NCBI GenBank assembly: GCA_964017195.1
Contig: OZ024894.1
Span: 34,098,184-34,162,183, forward strand
DNA from: Siderastrea radians
Lineage: Eukaryota > Cnidaria > Anthozoa > Scleractinia > Rhizangiidae
Direction of reading: 5' to 3'
DNA: 64,000 bases
Position 1 is the first letter of the stretch, and each line of letters starts with the position of its first letter. Under the pieces are notes generated by a model that worked only from the letters and a program-made list of their open reading frames with translations, was not told where the DNA came from and searched no databases. Positions 10,275 to 19,650 of this stretch are shown here, piece by piece. The translations under genes and the position numbers were made by a program.

Positions 10275-10868
10275 GCGGATTGGTAAGATGAACGTATATT
10301 CGTTTGTCTCACGATGGAATCGCTTTGAGTTGTTGATCGCGACGTTTCGACTGCAATACTGCTAGTCTTCACCAGGCGATGAGGTCAATTGTTTACGTGT
10401 CGCTATTTGTAGCAAGATGGTTCGCTGCTATTGGTGCATTTCGATCCTCATTATTATTCCGACTATTAGATGTTGTTCCCTCACAGGTCCGTTTTGTGGT
10501 TGGTCGGCTGTTGTGCTTTCTGATCGTAGGTATCCAAGCTTCTGGAATTTCGATTCCGCTATCTCTATTGATGTTATTAGGATGAAGTCTTATATGGATA
10601 GCCTCTTTGACCCTACGTGTGTACCAGTGAGGGTCACGATCAATAAACTTAACTTCTTTCCAAATAGGAAGATGCCCCGTTTCGTTAGCGTGTTCCGAAA
10701 CTGCGGAGGTTTGCGTACGAGCAAGCCGTATATCTCTGTCGTGTTCTTTTATCCTGTCTTGCATCGCTGTCCCTGTTTCCCCGATGTATACTTTGCCGCA
10801 CTCACATGGAATTTTATAGACGACACCGTCTCGTTTAGTTGGTTCAAGGGTGTCTTTCGGTCGCACTA
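10275..10868 (-). mobile_element. 5'-truncated Penelope-like element
   Basis: This insert holds the C-terminal GIY-YIG region and the 3' end of a Penelope-like retroelement. The paralogous flank near 51415-51425 passes directly from CTCGTTACAAA into the GATT repeat, so it represents the unoccupied site. The insert lies within or beside the GATT tetranucleotide array that resumes at 10869. The reverse-transcriptase part is missing, so this is a dead 5'-truncated copy. Confidence 0.75.
10393..10866 (-). CDS. Penelope-like GIY-YIG endonuclease domain (fragment)
   Basis: A 157-codon frame encodes a GIY-YIG nuclease: GVVYKIPC then KVYIGETG give the paired GIY and YIG strands. They are followed by DRIKEHDRD (the catalytic-helix arginine), a conserved HANETGH segment and the AIHIRLHP region that carries the distal glutamate. 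In Penelope-like retroelements this domain sits after the reverse transcriptase and nicks target DNA. The frame opens from the GATT repeat without a true ATG. It ends in a Thr/Asn/Arg-rich tail. It is a truncated retroelement remnant, not a host gene. Confidence 0.85.
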   Translation of the reverse strand: MRPKDTLEPTKRDGVVYKIPCECGKVYIGETGTAMQDRIKEHDRDIRLARTQTSAVSEHANETGHLPIWKEVKFIDRDPHWYTRRVKEAIHIRLHPNNINRDSGIEIPEAWIPTIRKHNSRPTTKRTCEGTTSNSRNNNEDRNAPIAANHLATNSDT

Positions 10869-10905
10869 AGTGATTGATTGACTGATTGACTGATTGATTA
10901 AGGTC
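10869..10905 (+). repeat. (GATT)n microsatellite
   Basis: Imperfect GATT/GACT tetranucleotides directly next to the Penelope-like insert. The homologous array at 51420-51512 is longer and uninterrupted. Confidence 0.8.
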
Positions 10906-10939
10906 AAGACCTTAAAAGGGCAGCCTAGTATCCAGGCGT

Positions 10940-11056
10940 TCTCCTTCCGCTCACTCGACTCGACTTGGTGCGAGATGTCGTGACGTCACCGAATGAGGTC
11001 TCCACGGTATGCCAATTCGTGACGTCACGATTTTCACGCCAAGTCGTGTGAGCGAG
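10940..11056. repeat. Palindrome with two GTGACGTCAC boxes
   Basis: GCTCACTCGACTCGACTTGG on the left pairs with CCAAGTCGTGTGAGC on the right. Inside these arms, GTCGTGACGTCAC and GTGACGTCACGA form a second inverted pair. A stem of about 50 bp per arm is possible. It may be a small MITE. The TGACGTCA boxes match the CRE/ATF consensus, but no gene start is visible next to them. Confidence 0.5.
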
Positions 11057-11460
11057 GGGCCACGAGACCAGAGTGCACGGGATATTTCAAAGTGATTTCA
11101 AAGTACATAAAGTTCCATTAATGCGCAATTTATTCCAGTTACCTTGTACATATGTGTCTGGGTTATTTGAAGAGGGCCATTCACGTTTCTTGTTTTAATC
11201 GTAAGAAAGTCAAAAATGCACTTCAAAAATTGGATTATATCCTGTTCAGCTTCTTTTAAAGGTTAAACTAAAAGAAGAATTTTGCCAGAGGCTTGGATAT
11301 ATGCACTTCCTAACCACGTTGAAACTTTTCCTTAGTTTTGTCTCTTTTAAGACGATAAAGCATGTAATTTGTTCCGAAACCGTGAGAGGCTGGGCACCAA
11401 ACCGAAGCTGAGAAGCCTGGTGCGGGTGCCGTAAGCCAGAACGAGGCTGGTTTTCTAGTG
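11057..11460. other. Spacer, nothing recognised
   Basis: AT-rich sequence without a gene or clear repeat. Its right part runs into the promoter-side sequence of the unknown two-exon family. Confidence 0.35.
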
Positions 11461-11502
11461 AGCGGCGTAGGACTGGGAATGAGTTTCTGTTTGGATTTCA
11501 AA

Positions 11503-11611
11503 ATGGCGGGCGATGCCGCTGATCTATCAAACTATTCAAGAAACGGAGGGAAACAGGCATATTTGCATAAGAAGATTTGGAAATCAAAAACACATGACAA
11601 TAGAACTGACG
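11503..11611 (+). pseudogene. Unknown two-exon family, copy 1, exon 1
   Basis: ATG at 11503 opens 36 codons (starting MAGDAADLSNYSRNGG) that end in phase 1 at a GACG|GTAAGG donor. Copies at 37870-37986 (minus) and 39286-39397 (plus) align through the start region, the exon and the donor, but carry indels and a TGG-to-TAG change, so this is the best-kept exon 1. The encoded peptide is basic and polar. I do not recognise a domain. The matching acceptor and second exon follow at 12201, but the second exon stops quickly, so this copy is probably also dead. Confidence 0.4.
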
Positions 11612-11648
11612 GTAAGGTGATAAATTTTATTGAAATGTCTGCATATTT

Positions 11649-12143
11649 CAGCGTTGTTGTTGTTTTTTCTGTTTTTTTTTTTTTAACTTTTTTATTATTT
11701 ACCTTACATTTCATATCTTTTCAAATAACATAAAGAGGAAAAAAAGACGAAATAGGAAACTTTACAATTTACAATAGAGATCCCTTATCATACAGTTTGT
11801 TTGGTTACAATTAATTGAGGCAGTGTAACCAGAATAATAGAGACAAACCTGTTTGTGGGTAAAAGGTTGTCAGGGGCATAGTGGGAGTGGCGCTAAAAAG
11901 AAGTAGTTTTCTTAAGAAATGCCTTTTAGGAAAGCCCATTCCTTAGGTAGAGAGTGGTTAACAGTACCACGTGCGTGTACCCTGTGGAGTAACTTTAAGT
12001 ATTTAAGAAAGCTTTGGAAAGAAGGTGTCGAATCTTTTGTCTTTTGTCTTGCAAAGCCACATATAAAGCCTGGCTATAATAAAGCAAAAATTGACTTGGT
12101 GATGAAATTTTGAAGAATCAGGCCTCAAACAGCGTTGTTGTTT
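11649..12143. mobile_element. Retroposon insertion in the family's intron
   Basis: The other two family copies have a short intron of about 90 bp. Here about 480 bp is inserted, flanked by CAGCGTTGTTGTT on both sides (11649-11661 and 12130-12142). A T-run follows the left target copy (about 11661-11687), as expected for a poly(A) tail of an element inserted on the minus strand. There is no recognisable coding frame. It is probably a 5'-truncated LINE or a SINE. Confidence 0.55.
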
Positions 12144-12200
12144 GAAACGACGTTCGGTCACTGTTCGGTGAGGACTCGAACTCGGCCGTGTTTCCTACAG

Positions 12201-12244
12201 GCCATGGTCAGCCTTTTAGCAGCGAAAGGAAAGTGGTTCGCTAA
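12201..12244 (+). pseudogene. Unknown two-exon family, copy 1, exon 2 (truncated frame)
   Basis: The acceptor GTTTCCTACAG precedes 12201 and aligns with GTTTCCTATAG at the other two copies. Joined in phase 1 to the exon ending at 11611, the frame reads HGQPFSSERKVVR and then TAA. In copy 2 (37495-37781, minus) the equivalent exon stays open for 94 codons. The early stop marks this copy as a pseudogene or a very short form. Confidence 0.35.
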
Positions 12245-12364
12245 ATTGTTCTGCTCACTGGTTTTTTCGTGGTTTACCACGCAAAAGCGGTGACAGAATT
12301 CTCGGACAATCGACGGGACTACATCTGTGACTGTCTAGATCCCCAAAAGTAAGCTTAGAAATAA

Positions 12365-12972
12365 GAAGAGGTGTCTTTCACAGGTTACATTCCACAGGTC
12401 ACAAGTACAGGTCACTGTGTTGCCGACATATAAACAGTCATTGGACAGTGTCCCCTGGCATAGTAAGTGATGTTTTAGCCTGATGTAGGGCTAGGGGACA
12501 CTGTTTAGCTTGTTTATTTATCAGTAACACAGTGACCTGTCACAGTGTCGGCCCTGGCATAGTAAGTGATGTTTTAGCCTGATGTAAGGCTAGGGGACAC
12601 TGTTTAGCTTGTTTATTTATCAGTAACACAGTGACCTGTCACAGTGTCCCCTGCCATACTAGGTGATGTTTTAGCCTGATTTAGGGCTAGGGGACACTGT
12701 TTAGCTTGTTTATTTATCAGTAACACAGTGACCTGTCACAGTGTCCCCTGACATACTAAGTGATGTTTTAGCCTGATTTAGGACTAGGGGACACTGTTTA
12801 GCTTGTTTATTTATCAGTAACACAGTGACCTGTCACAGTGTCCCCTGGCATACTAGGTGATGTTTTAGCCTGATTTAGGACTAGGGGACACTGTTTAGCT
12901 TGTTTATTTATCGGTAACACAATGACCTGTGCGGGTAACCTGTAGAATGTGACCTGTATAAGAAACCAGCTG
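12365..12972. mobile_element. TIR element with internal 97-bp tandem array
   Basis: The outer 50-60 bp on each side are imperfect inverted repeats: CACAGGTTACATTCCACAGG on the left, and GTAGAATGTGACCTGTA with GTAACACAATGACCTGT on the right. TAGAAATAA occurs just outside both ends (12356-12364 and 12973-12981), a possible 9-bp target duplication. The interior is five copies of a roughly 97-bp unit. A 9-bp target would fit a Mutator-like non-autonomous element, but its ends do not resemble those of the MULE at 25-32 kb. Confidence 0.6.
12450..12940. repeat. 97-bp tandem repeat, five copies
   Basis: The word GATGTTTTAGCCTGA recurs at 12469, 12568, 12665, 12762 and 12859, giving spacings of 99, 97, 97 and 97. 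Each unit also has AGGGGACACTGTTTAGC and CAGTGACCTGTCACAGTG. The last is itself a palindrome and repeats the terminal sequence of the element, so each unit carries a terminus-like motif. Confidence 0.9.
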
Positions 12973-13450
12973 TAGAAATAATTTTTGTATAGAGGGAATA
13001 TTATTGGTGCCGAAAGTACATTTCACATTTTTTGTCAACATTTCTTTCATTCAGTACTTTTATTTATTCATTCCAAATGTACTTGTACGGATTTACAAAT
13101 GACAGCAACCCAGTGGATTATTAGGTTTATGGGTCACGTATTGGTTTGAACTTCTTGTTTTTGTTTTAAAATAAAGTTACCTCAACTAAATTGTATCGTC
13201 AGTCTTACAAGTTGTGAGGCCCAGGACAAGCCTCACAGCTTCACTGTATTCAATTCTGTATTTTCAAACATTTTCTTTAATTAAGAAATTTAATAAAATC
13301 TACTTTGTTTTATGTTAGGTTTCTATTTCATTTTGAGCCGCTTTTCTCATACATCACAATACCAGGTATGACCATTGAAGTCAGGCCGTAAAACAGACAA
13401 TTATTTCTAACGTAAGCCTTAACAGCTGTGGTTTTGGAAATTAAGCCCTG
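12973..13450. other. Spacer, nothing recognised
   Basis: AT-rich, without a gene, RNA or clear repeat. Confidence 0.35.
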
Positions 13451-13845
13451 TACCCCGGTAGAAATTCTGCCCAGGAACTTAATAGGATCCTAACAGGATC
13501 TTGTGGGATCCTAACCCAGTATCCTGGTAAGATCCTATCAGGATCCTATTGATATCCTGTAGGATCCTATAGGATCCTATAGGATCCTGTTTAAGATCCT
13601 ATAGGATCCTACAGGATCATAAACAAGATCATAGTGGATCCCATAGGATCCTACAGGACCCTAAACAAGATCCTATAGGATCCTAAACAGGATCCTAGAC
13701 AATCTTAAGCAGGATCCTGAAAGACTTTACAGGATAAAACATGGTTAGGATTATTGCCATTTAGGCAATACTTACAGGGTCCTGTAGGATCTTATAGGAT
13801 CCCAGAAAATCCTGTCGGATCCTGTATAGGATTTCTACCAGAGTA
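13451..13845. mobile_element. MITE rich in GGATCC palindromes
   Basis: Both ends read TACYCYGGTAGAAATYC inwards (left from 13451; right as the complement ending 13845), with TA at each outer edge as in Tc1/mariner-type insertions. The interior of about 360 bp is built from more than a dozen near-copies of AGGATCCTATAGGATCCT-like decamers, mostly palindromic. There is no coding frame. It could form many alternative hairpins. Confidence 0.6.
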
Positions 13846-14032
13846 ATTCATGGCTTTTCTCATGACCAAATGTGTGTTAAAATAAATATTTGAAGAAAAG
13901 CTTGAATGTTTGTCATTTCCTTTCCTTGTCAGTTTTTGTTAATCTTTTTAGATCTCATTGGTCTCCATCAGTCTGACTTACCTGTAAATCTTAAGTACAT
14001 GAATGGTCTGTCTGCACAAGCATGGTACAGGG

Positions 14033-14240
14033 AGGCAGCGTGGCCGAGTGGTTAGGGCGCCGGACTTGAAATCCGGAGGTCCTGGGTCCAGATCCCTCTC
14101 TGAGCACTAGCTGGAGTTGTTCTCGGTAGTCCCCAGTTCAACTCCTCGGCCACGCTTGAAAATAGCCAACTGGTCTGCCTCCATGCCAGTTGGGTTCTGA
14201 AAGCTGTTATGTTCATTTAGATTATTTCTTTCATTGTCCC
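14033..14240 (+). mobile_element. tRNA-Ser-like SINE
   Basis: GCAGCGTGGCCGAGTGGTTA gives a D-arm and A-box. CCGGACTTGAAATCCGG forms a perfect anticodon stem-loop with TGA, as in tRNA-Ser. CTGGGTCCAGATCCC is a damaged T-arm/B-box. The long variable arm of tRNA-Ser is missing, and the 3' half runs into a non-tRNA body ending near TTATTTC. It is therefore a tRNA-derived SINE or pseudo-tRNA, not a functional gene. Confidence 0.6.
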
Positions 14241-14439
14241 TGAAAAGCCCCACCACGTGCAGCTTAAGAGGGGGGGGGGGGGGCAGTCAAACTCCTGTGT
14301 GTTGCCCGGGCGATTAACATGCTTAGAGTTGATTGATACATGTATATTATTGAAAGGTATGTTATTTAGATCCATTGGAGTGGGACAATATTTTCTGGCA
14401 CCAGTGTATTTCAGAGTCACTGGATCTGATAATTGTTTG

Positions 14440-14680
14440 ATTGCCTGATTGATTTTTTTTTTGGTTGGTTGGTTGATTGATTGATTTCTTAATATTAAAA
14501 GGGTAATTCATTAAGCAAATAGCAAAGGAAATGTAAATAACTGTCATCACTAGAGGACCAATCAACATAAAAACTACAGACGAGTGATTAATTGATTGAT
14601 TGATTAACTGACTGATTGATTGAATAGTTGACTGATGGAATGGTTAATTGACTGATTGATTAACCTACTAATAACATCTT
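14440..14680. repeat. Degenerate (GATT)n tracts
   Basis: Two decayed GATT/GACT tetranucleotide tracts (about 14440-14485 and 14583-14665) separated by unique sequence. Confidence 0.6.
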
Positions 14681-15166
14681 TGAAGTGCTAAATTGTTATG
14701 CACAAACTTTCTGGAAAGGGCATCCAAAGGAAATGGTACATTTTTTTCCTTTGGAAAGTTTCCGGAAATGATGGGAATCTTCAAATGCTCGCTCCAGTTC
14801 ATTTTTGAGCGCTTTGATGGAAAACCCATACCGCTGGCACCGTTGCATTTCTCCCATTTTGTGCAATGTTAATTTTGAGGAAATTACGAAATGAAAACCA
14901 CCTTCCCCGTATTCATTTTAGCAAAGGCGTTACGTTTCCTCCAGATTTGCTGAACTAAGTGCTTAAATAACTATGTATAAAAAAGTAGAAAAATCTTTCA
15001 CAGTGTCAAGGTGGCAAAGAGAATGAAAAGTTGTAAAATGTCACTATCTCAGGTAACACTGTACACTGTTCATGTTTCATTTTAATACAAGTTTTCACAA
15101 TTTATAGCTACAGATCACACTCTTCAGGACATATAATTATAATATTGTTCTTCTGGTTCTACTTGC

Positions 15167-15167
<1 letters not shown>
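14681..15167. other. Spacer, nothing recognised
   Basis: No gene or clear repeat. It does not resemble the upstream part of the gypsy copy at 33-35 kb, so the gypsy remnant is cut off at the microsatellite that follows. Confidence 0.35.

Positions 15168-15206
<39 letters not shown>
15168..15206. repeat. (AAT)n microsatellite at gypsy junction
   Basis: About 13 copies of AAT directly precede GGCTTAATATAACGCAC and the reverse-transcriptase sequence. An ATC/AAT array sits in the same position of the second gypsy copy (35131-35228). Confidence 0.85.
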
Positions 15207-16655
15207 GGCTTAATATAACGCACACGATTCAAACATTCCTTAATACACCCTTTGGACGCAACAAATGGAGGATGATGCCCTTTGGTATCTGTTCCGCGCC
15301 TGACGTCTGGCAGCGTACGTTGCATGACTTTGTGGAAGACCTGGAAGGGGTAGAAGTTATCGCAGATGACTTTCTGATTGCCAGATTTGGAAATACAGAG
15401 ATTAAAGTAAACCAGAGACTGGAAAGAAATGAGCGTACTTTTCTTGAGAGGTGCCGCCTATGGAACCTGAAGTTAAGCCGTATCAAAGTGTGTCGACAGC
15501 AGTCACGAGTGAAATTCATGAAATTCACTTCCCAAGGGCGTAAACCTGACCCCGAGGAGATTAAGGCCATATTGCAGATGCCTGAACCCGAAAAACGTCA
15601 CTACGCTGAAGCGAGTTTTGGGAATTGTGACGTACCTTGCACCCATACCTCACTATGATGACGTCAGCAAGCCAATCACTGTGATGCCAATCACAGTGTG
15701 ATGCCAGCCTGTCGGGCCTAGTAGCAGTAATCCGTGGTTGGCCATTTGCGACTAGCGCAATACCCCAGGTGAGGAATTTGGCACCCCACCAGTAGAGCGG
15801 CTTATGGGTCGACGCACGCGCACACTACTGCCGACCGCTGAGATTTTACTTGAAACAAATTGTGACCTGCCAACAGCAAGTAAATTGGCAGCTCACTGTG
15901 ATGCCAATCACAGTGTGATGCCAGCCTGTCGGGCCTAGTAGCAGTAATCCGTGGTTGGCCATTTGCGACTAGCGCAATACCCCAGGTGAGGAATTTGGCA
16001 CCCCACCAGTAGAGCGGCTTATGGGTCGACGCACGCGCACACTACTGCCGACCGCTGAGATTTTACTTGAAACAAATTGTGACCTGCCAACAGCAAGTAA
16101 ATTGGCAGCTCGGAAACAATTGCAATGCTTGTAATACAACAGAAGCACAAAGAGCCTAGCCCCCTTGAAGGTTGGTGATGCAGTCCGCATGAGGTTACCC
16201 CGTAACCTCATGGAGCCTCGGGCACAGGATGGAGGCAGATCTCCTGATTTACAAGGCGAGGACCCAGATCCACCTACACCAGTTATTCAGGAGGATGTCA
16301 CATCATCTCCACCAGCCTCAGTTCCTGATAATGTAGGACCAGACTTCGGAGACCTGCCCAGACGTTCAGGACGAAGCAGACGTCCCCCAGTGTGGCTGAA
16401 AGCTTTTAACCTATGTTGAACATTACAACACTGACCTAATTTGTTTTTTTGTGTTCATATTTGGTATGCTAAGCTTTCTATATAGAACACTCGAACATTG
16501 AAGTTAAAGTTTCTTGTTAGGGAAGGGGTTGTGGCGTGACCTTGTGGCTCTCATTCGGAGTTTTTCACTTCTGTAATCTTGCTCGGCGTTTTAACTGCAT
16601 TAAAGTTCTGTCATTCTTGCCGCGAACTGTGGTCGTCTAGACAAATAACGTGAAA
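15207..16655 (+). mobile_element. Ty3/gypsy remnant, copy 1 (RT part, IN tail, 3' LTR piece)
   Basis: A reverse-transcriptase segment (about 15272-15600) keeps MMPFGICSAPDVWQ and the catalytic VIADDF box, followed by MPEPEKRH. It breaks before RNase H. The sequence then jumps to the integrase C-terminal region with KVGDAVRMRLP (about 16165-16200) and a Pro-rich end of the polyprotein stopping near 16418. An LTR-like 3' part follows. A stretch at about 16540-16650 matches 33460-33562 of copy 2. Gag, protease and the N-terminal part of RT are missing. It is dead as an autonomous element. Confidence 0.8.
15678..16111 (+). repeat. Identical 217-bp tandem duplication inside gypsy copy 1
   Basis: 15678-15894 and 15895-16111 appear identical base for base when read by eye. 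Each starts ACTGTGATGCCAATCACAG and ends AAATTGGCAGCTC. The homologous region of copy 2 at about 35834-36041 is single. The duplication is therefore young, or an assembly artefact. Confidence 0.9.
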
Positions 16656-19335
16656 GTGTTACGTTTTGATGCGTTCTGTTTTAAAGTATGGATACTTCAA
16701 TAGTGTTGGTTTTAACTGATCATTTTTCCCTACACATTGCTGACGGCTGCCCACGTAGTTTTGCTTTAATTAATTTGCTAGTTGGCTTCTTTAAAAAATA
16801 CAGGACATCCTTACTGATGGTTTATATTGTTTCTTAGTCCGTTGCATTTGCATTGCGCCAAGACTTCGCACCCTAAGATAATAAGACCACAGTACAAACA
16901 AACAAACAAATAACCCTGCAGTAAAACGAATAGTTGGACAAGTTCAACGTTCCTAGTATCCTGTATTCGTTAAACTTGAACAACTCTAAAAACTCGAGAA
17001 ACCTCACTCCTAAGTGGCGGACACAAACTCCGCAAAACGTCAGCATTAGCATATTGGGCTCAGTTTTGCGAAGGCGATCAAGGGTTATTGGAAACTCCAG
17101 GTGCACCTGAATTCACATGAGTATAAAAACTCTTAACATTAGGCATGAAAAAAGAGAGAAACGAGCAAAAAATAACAAAAAGGTTGTCTGTATTGAATAA
17201 ACACAACGCGACCAACTCGAGAAAATTGACAAATTTTCACGAGCTGAGGCAGACTAAAACTTTGCACCTCGACGCAACTCCTTACCAAATAGACAAACTG
17301 GATAATGCTCACTTTCTTTAAGATAAGAACCACACAACTCGACATACTCAACAAACCGCACCCACTGGCAGACAAAATATCCACACCTCGACACATCTCG
17401 ACAAACGCAAAGAGCCTTACTAAATCAATCAACGATCCTTCTATACTATAAGACAGTACAAACCTCAAAACGCGAACCAACTAGACAAACTCGACCGATG
17501 GGCAAAGAATTTCGACGACTCGACAAAGTCGACAAATATCACCGAACATTGTGAACGTTGGCGAAACGACCAACTCAACAAACTCCACCGACCCTTCTAG
17601 CAACTTTTGAGACGATCTTAACTCTTGCAGCGTTTTTTATCATACGAAGTCAGCCAACTCATCAGTATATTCTTCCCAAATATTAAATTTTCAACTCTGT
17701 AAACTCCGTCCGCTTTACTCAAAAGGTAGACCAAGTTTTTTTGCAGTTGAATTACACAGTATTTATTAACTTTTTGGGTAAAGGGGTGCCTTGTTAAAGG
17801 TCGCAGTATACTTAGAGGGGCTCTTTCACCGTGAGTTTTCGGTTGAAGAGTATTTCATAGACCTTTTCTCGTACAAAAAATGCTCCTAGAACATTAACAG
17901 AAAAGAATCGACTGATTTACTTAAAGGGAGAACAAACCATGGTCAGTTTCTGGCGATTTTTTAAAGAAACTAAGGAGAAATTTGAAAACATTAGCCTAAT
18001 GTTTTCAGGTTGCAATCCATCTCCATCCCAGCGATCTGGGATTATAATTTCATTCAAGTTTCAGGGAACTGGTAGAGTAATTTTAAACTGAACTGAATCA
18101 ATATCTTTGGGTTTCCTCTGGTTGCAATATCTCTTTTAGCTTCTTATAGCAATCCTAAAAATTGATGACAGTGCCCCTATGAGAGCGGATATCTGTAAAT
18201 ATCGACCTGGAGGCGTGCAATAAGGGAACATTAAAATTCTGAGAAAAATTCACAAGGTAGCCCTTGGTAAACTATTAAGAAAAAATATATATTTTACTTC
18301 GATACGATAATTGTTTTAGACTTACGGAGGTGAACTTGGTTTCATAGCTCCCGGACCGGGTTTTACGTCTCACACCGTGCGTTGGGAAAAAACCCGTTAT
18401 CAAAATCAAACCATTTTAAGGAGAACAACAAATAACTAATCACAAAGGGTAGTTAATTACACACATTTTGAGTGGTCATTTTTTCAGTTTGGTCTTGAAT
18501 GGAATATTTGGGAGATTTTTCAATATTTATATTATTTTGAGCCATTTCTTGCAATGGAATATTGATAAAATTGAGAGCCTAAAATCATCTACTGGTACAT
18601 GGCCTACTGTAAAGAGTCTTATACCATGTAAAAACGAATTACTTCTTCTTTCAAAATCCGTTTTCAAAACCATGAGCAACTCAAAAGAAAATGTTTGAGG
18701 CCACGAAATAAAAATACTACTTTCGTGTAATTTGAGCGTTCCCAGATAAACACGACATAAACACATGTTTGAACATCCGATGTTTCATAAAAACTGCTGC
18801 CAAGCATCAGTGCATCAGTACATGTTTACAAGACTATTGTCCGCGATTTGGTATCGTTCAGGGAAAATAAAAAGACGATTTCAGCTGTTCTACACAAGTC
18901 ACGTGAAGTTTGTTAAAGGTCAGGTATTTCTGCACGTGAATCCACCTACATCCGAACATTTTATGCTCAGAAATTACTTTCTAACACATAAAACAATCGC
19001 TAATAGTGTACGTTACCTTATTGTGGGCTTCTGGGTACCGAACAAATCTAGCAGAAATTCTGCTACGGGAAATTCTGCAACGGTTGAGATTGCGTTACAG
19101 TAGATTACAAGGAGAGACCGCCGTCAAGTTATCTTGATTACGGGCTTTCAGAAAAAATCCCCTTATCTAGAGAATAGATCTTGCGATTGCGAATAACCAA
19201 AAAAACATTCTTTGTTAGTGTCAAAAATAATCATGTAACACCTACTAACTTAAGTACCCTATAAGAATAACGAATCCATGAACGCAATTTTTTTTCAACA
19301 AACTTATTCAGGAGCCTGGACTTAAGATCACTTAC
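16656..19335. other. Gene-poor stretch downstream of the Ig exons
   Basis: No convincing exon or repeat was found on either strand. The 3' exons of the immunoglobulin gene (a transmembrane or cytoplasmic part, 3' UTR) should lie here or further left if the gene continues, but I could not identify a hydrophobic exon with good splice borders. Around 16900-17600 there are many short CTCGACAAAC/CAACTCGACA-like words, a weak CGACAA-rich compositional repeat. Confidence 0.35.
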
Positions 19336-19650
19336 TCCTGACAGTAATATTGATGCTGCCAAACACAGTTTGGCCCCCTATGTCCCTGATCGCACATCTA
19401 TAGTTTCCAGAATCATTTAGTGTCAAGTTTTTGATGGTCAACACGATCCTGTCCTCTTGTTTAGGTTGCAAGTCATAAGTGACATTAACACGTGGGTCAT
19501 TGCTGGATGATATTTTTTTGCCATCTTTTGTAAAGGAAATGGAACAAAATCCACGACAGCGGACAATGCAGTACACTTGTAAGGTTAACTGCTCAGTATG
19601 TTCAGTCTTGGTCTTGGTGATGTCTATCTCAATCATTGCCTTGCCTTTTC
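19336..19650 (-). CDS. Immunoglobulin-superfamily gene, Ig exon E
   Basis: This 315-bp exon has acceptor TCAATCCACAG before 19650 and donor GA|GTAAGT after 19336, phase 1 at both ends. That is the classic arrangement for exchangeable extracellular Ig modules. It encodes one Ig-like domain of about 105 residues. The B-strand cysteine lies in LQVYCIVRC, the region KDGKKISSSNDP follows, and the F-strand motif is LNDSGNYRCAIRD, ending GSINITVR. Extra cysteines (RCRGFC) near the first one are unusual. It is the most downstream Ig exon I can support. Adhesion, receptor or matrix roles are all possible. Confidence 0.75.

Larger units (their letters stand above)
9491..10925. repeat. Flank paralogous to 50641-51525
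   Basis: Sequence from TCACTTCGATTATTACTTGC to the GATT microsatellite and ATTAAGGT just beyond is collinear with 50641-51525. The one large difference is the Penelope-like insertion here at about 10275-10867. It contains short palindromes and repeated GCCAACA/TTGGC words near 9700-9750. No gene seen. Confidence 0.75.

Noticed and set aside
10379..10869. Plus-strand frames opposite the GIY-YIG domain
   Set aside because: Antisense to the Penelope-like coding frame, with no independent support.
12450..12940. CRISPR-like array
   Set aside because: Repeat units are contiguous 97-bp tandem copies with no unique spacers, inside a TIR element in a eukaryotic genome.
14033..14105. Functional tRNA-Ser(TGA) gene
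   Set aside because: The variable arm is missing and the T-arm and acceptor stem are poor. The sequence runs into a SINE body.
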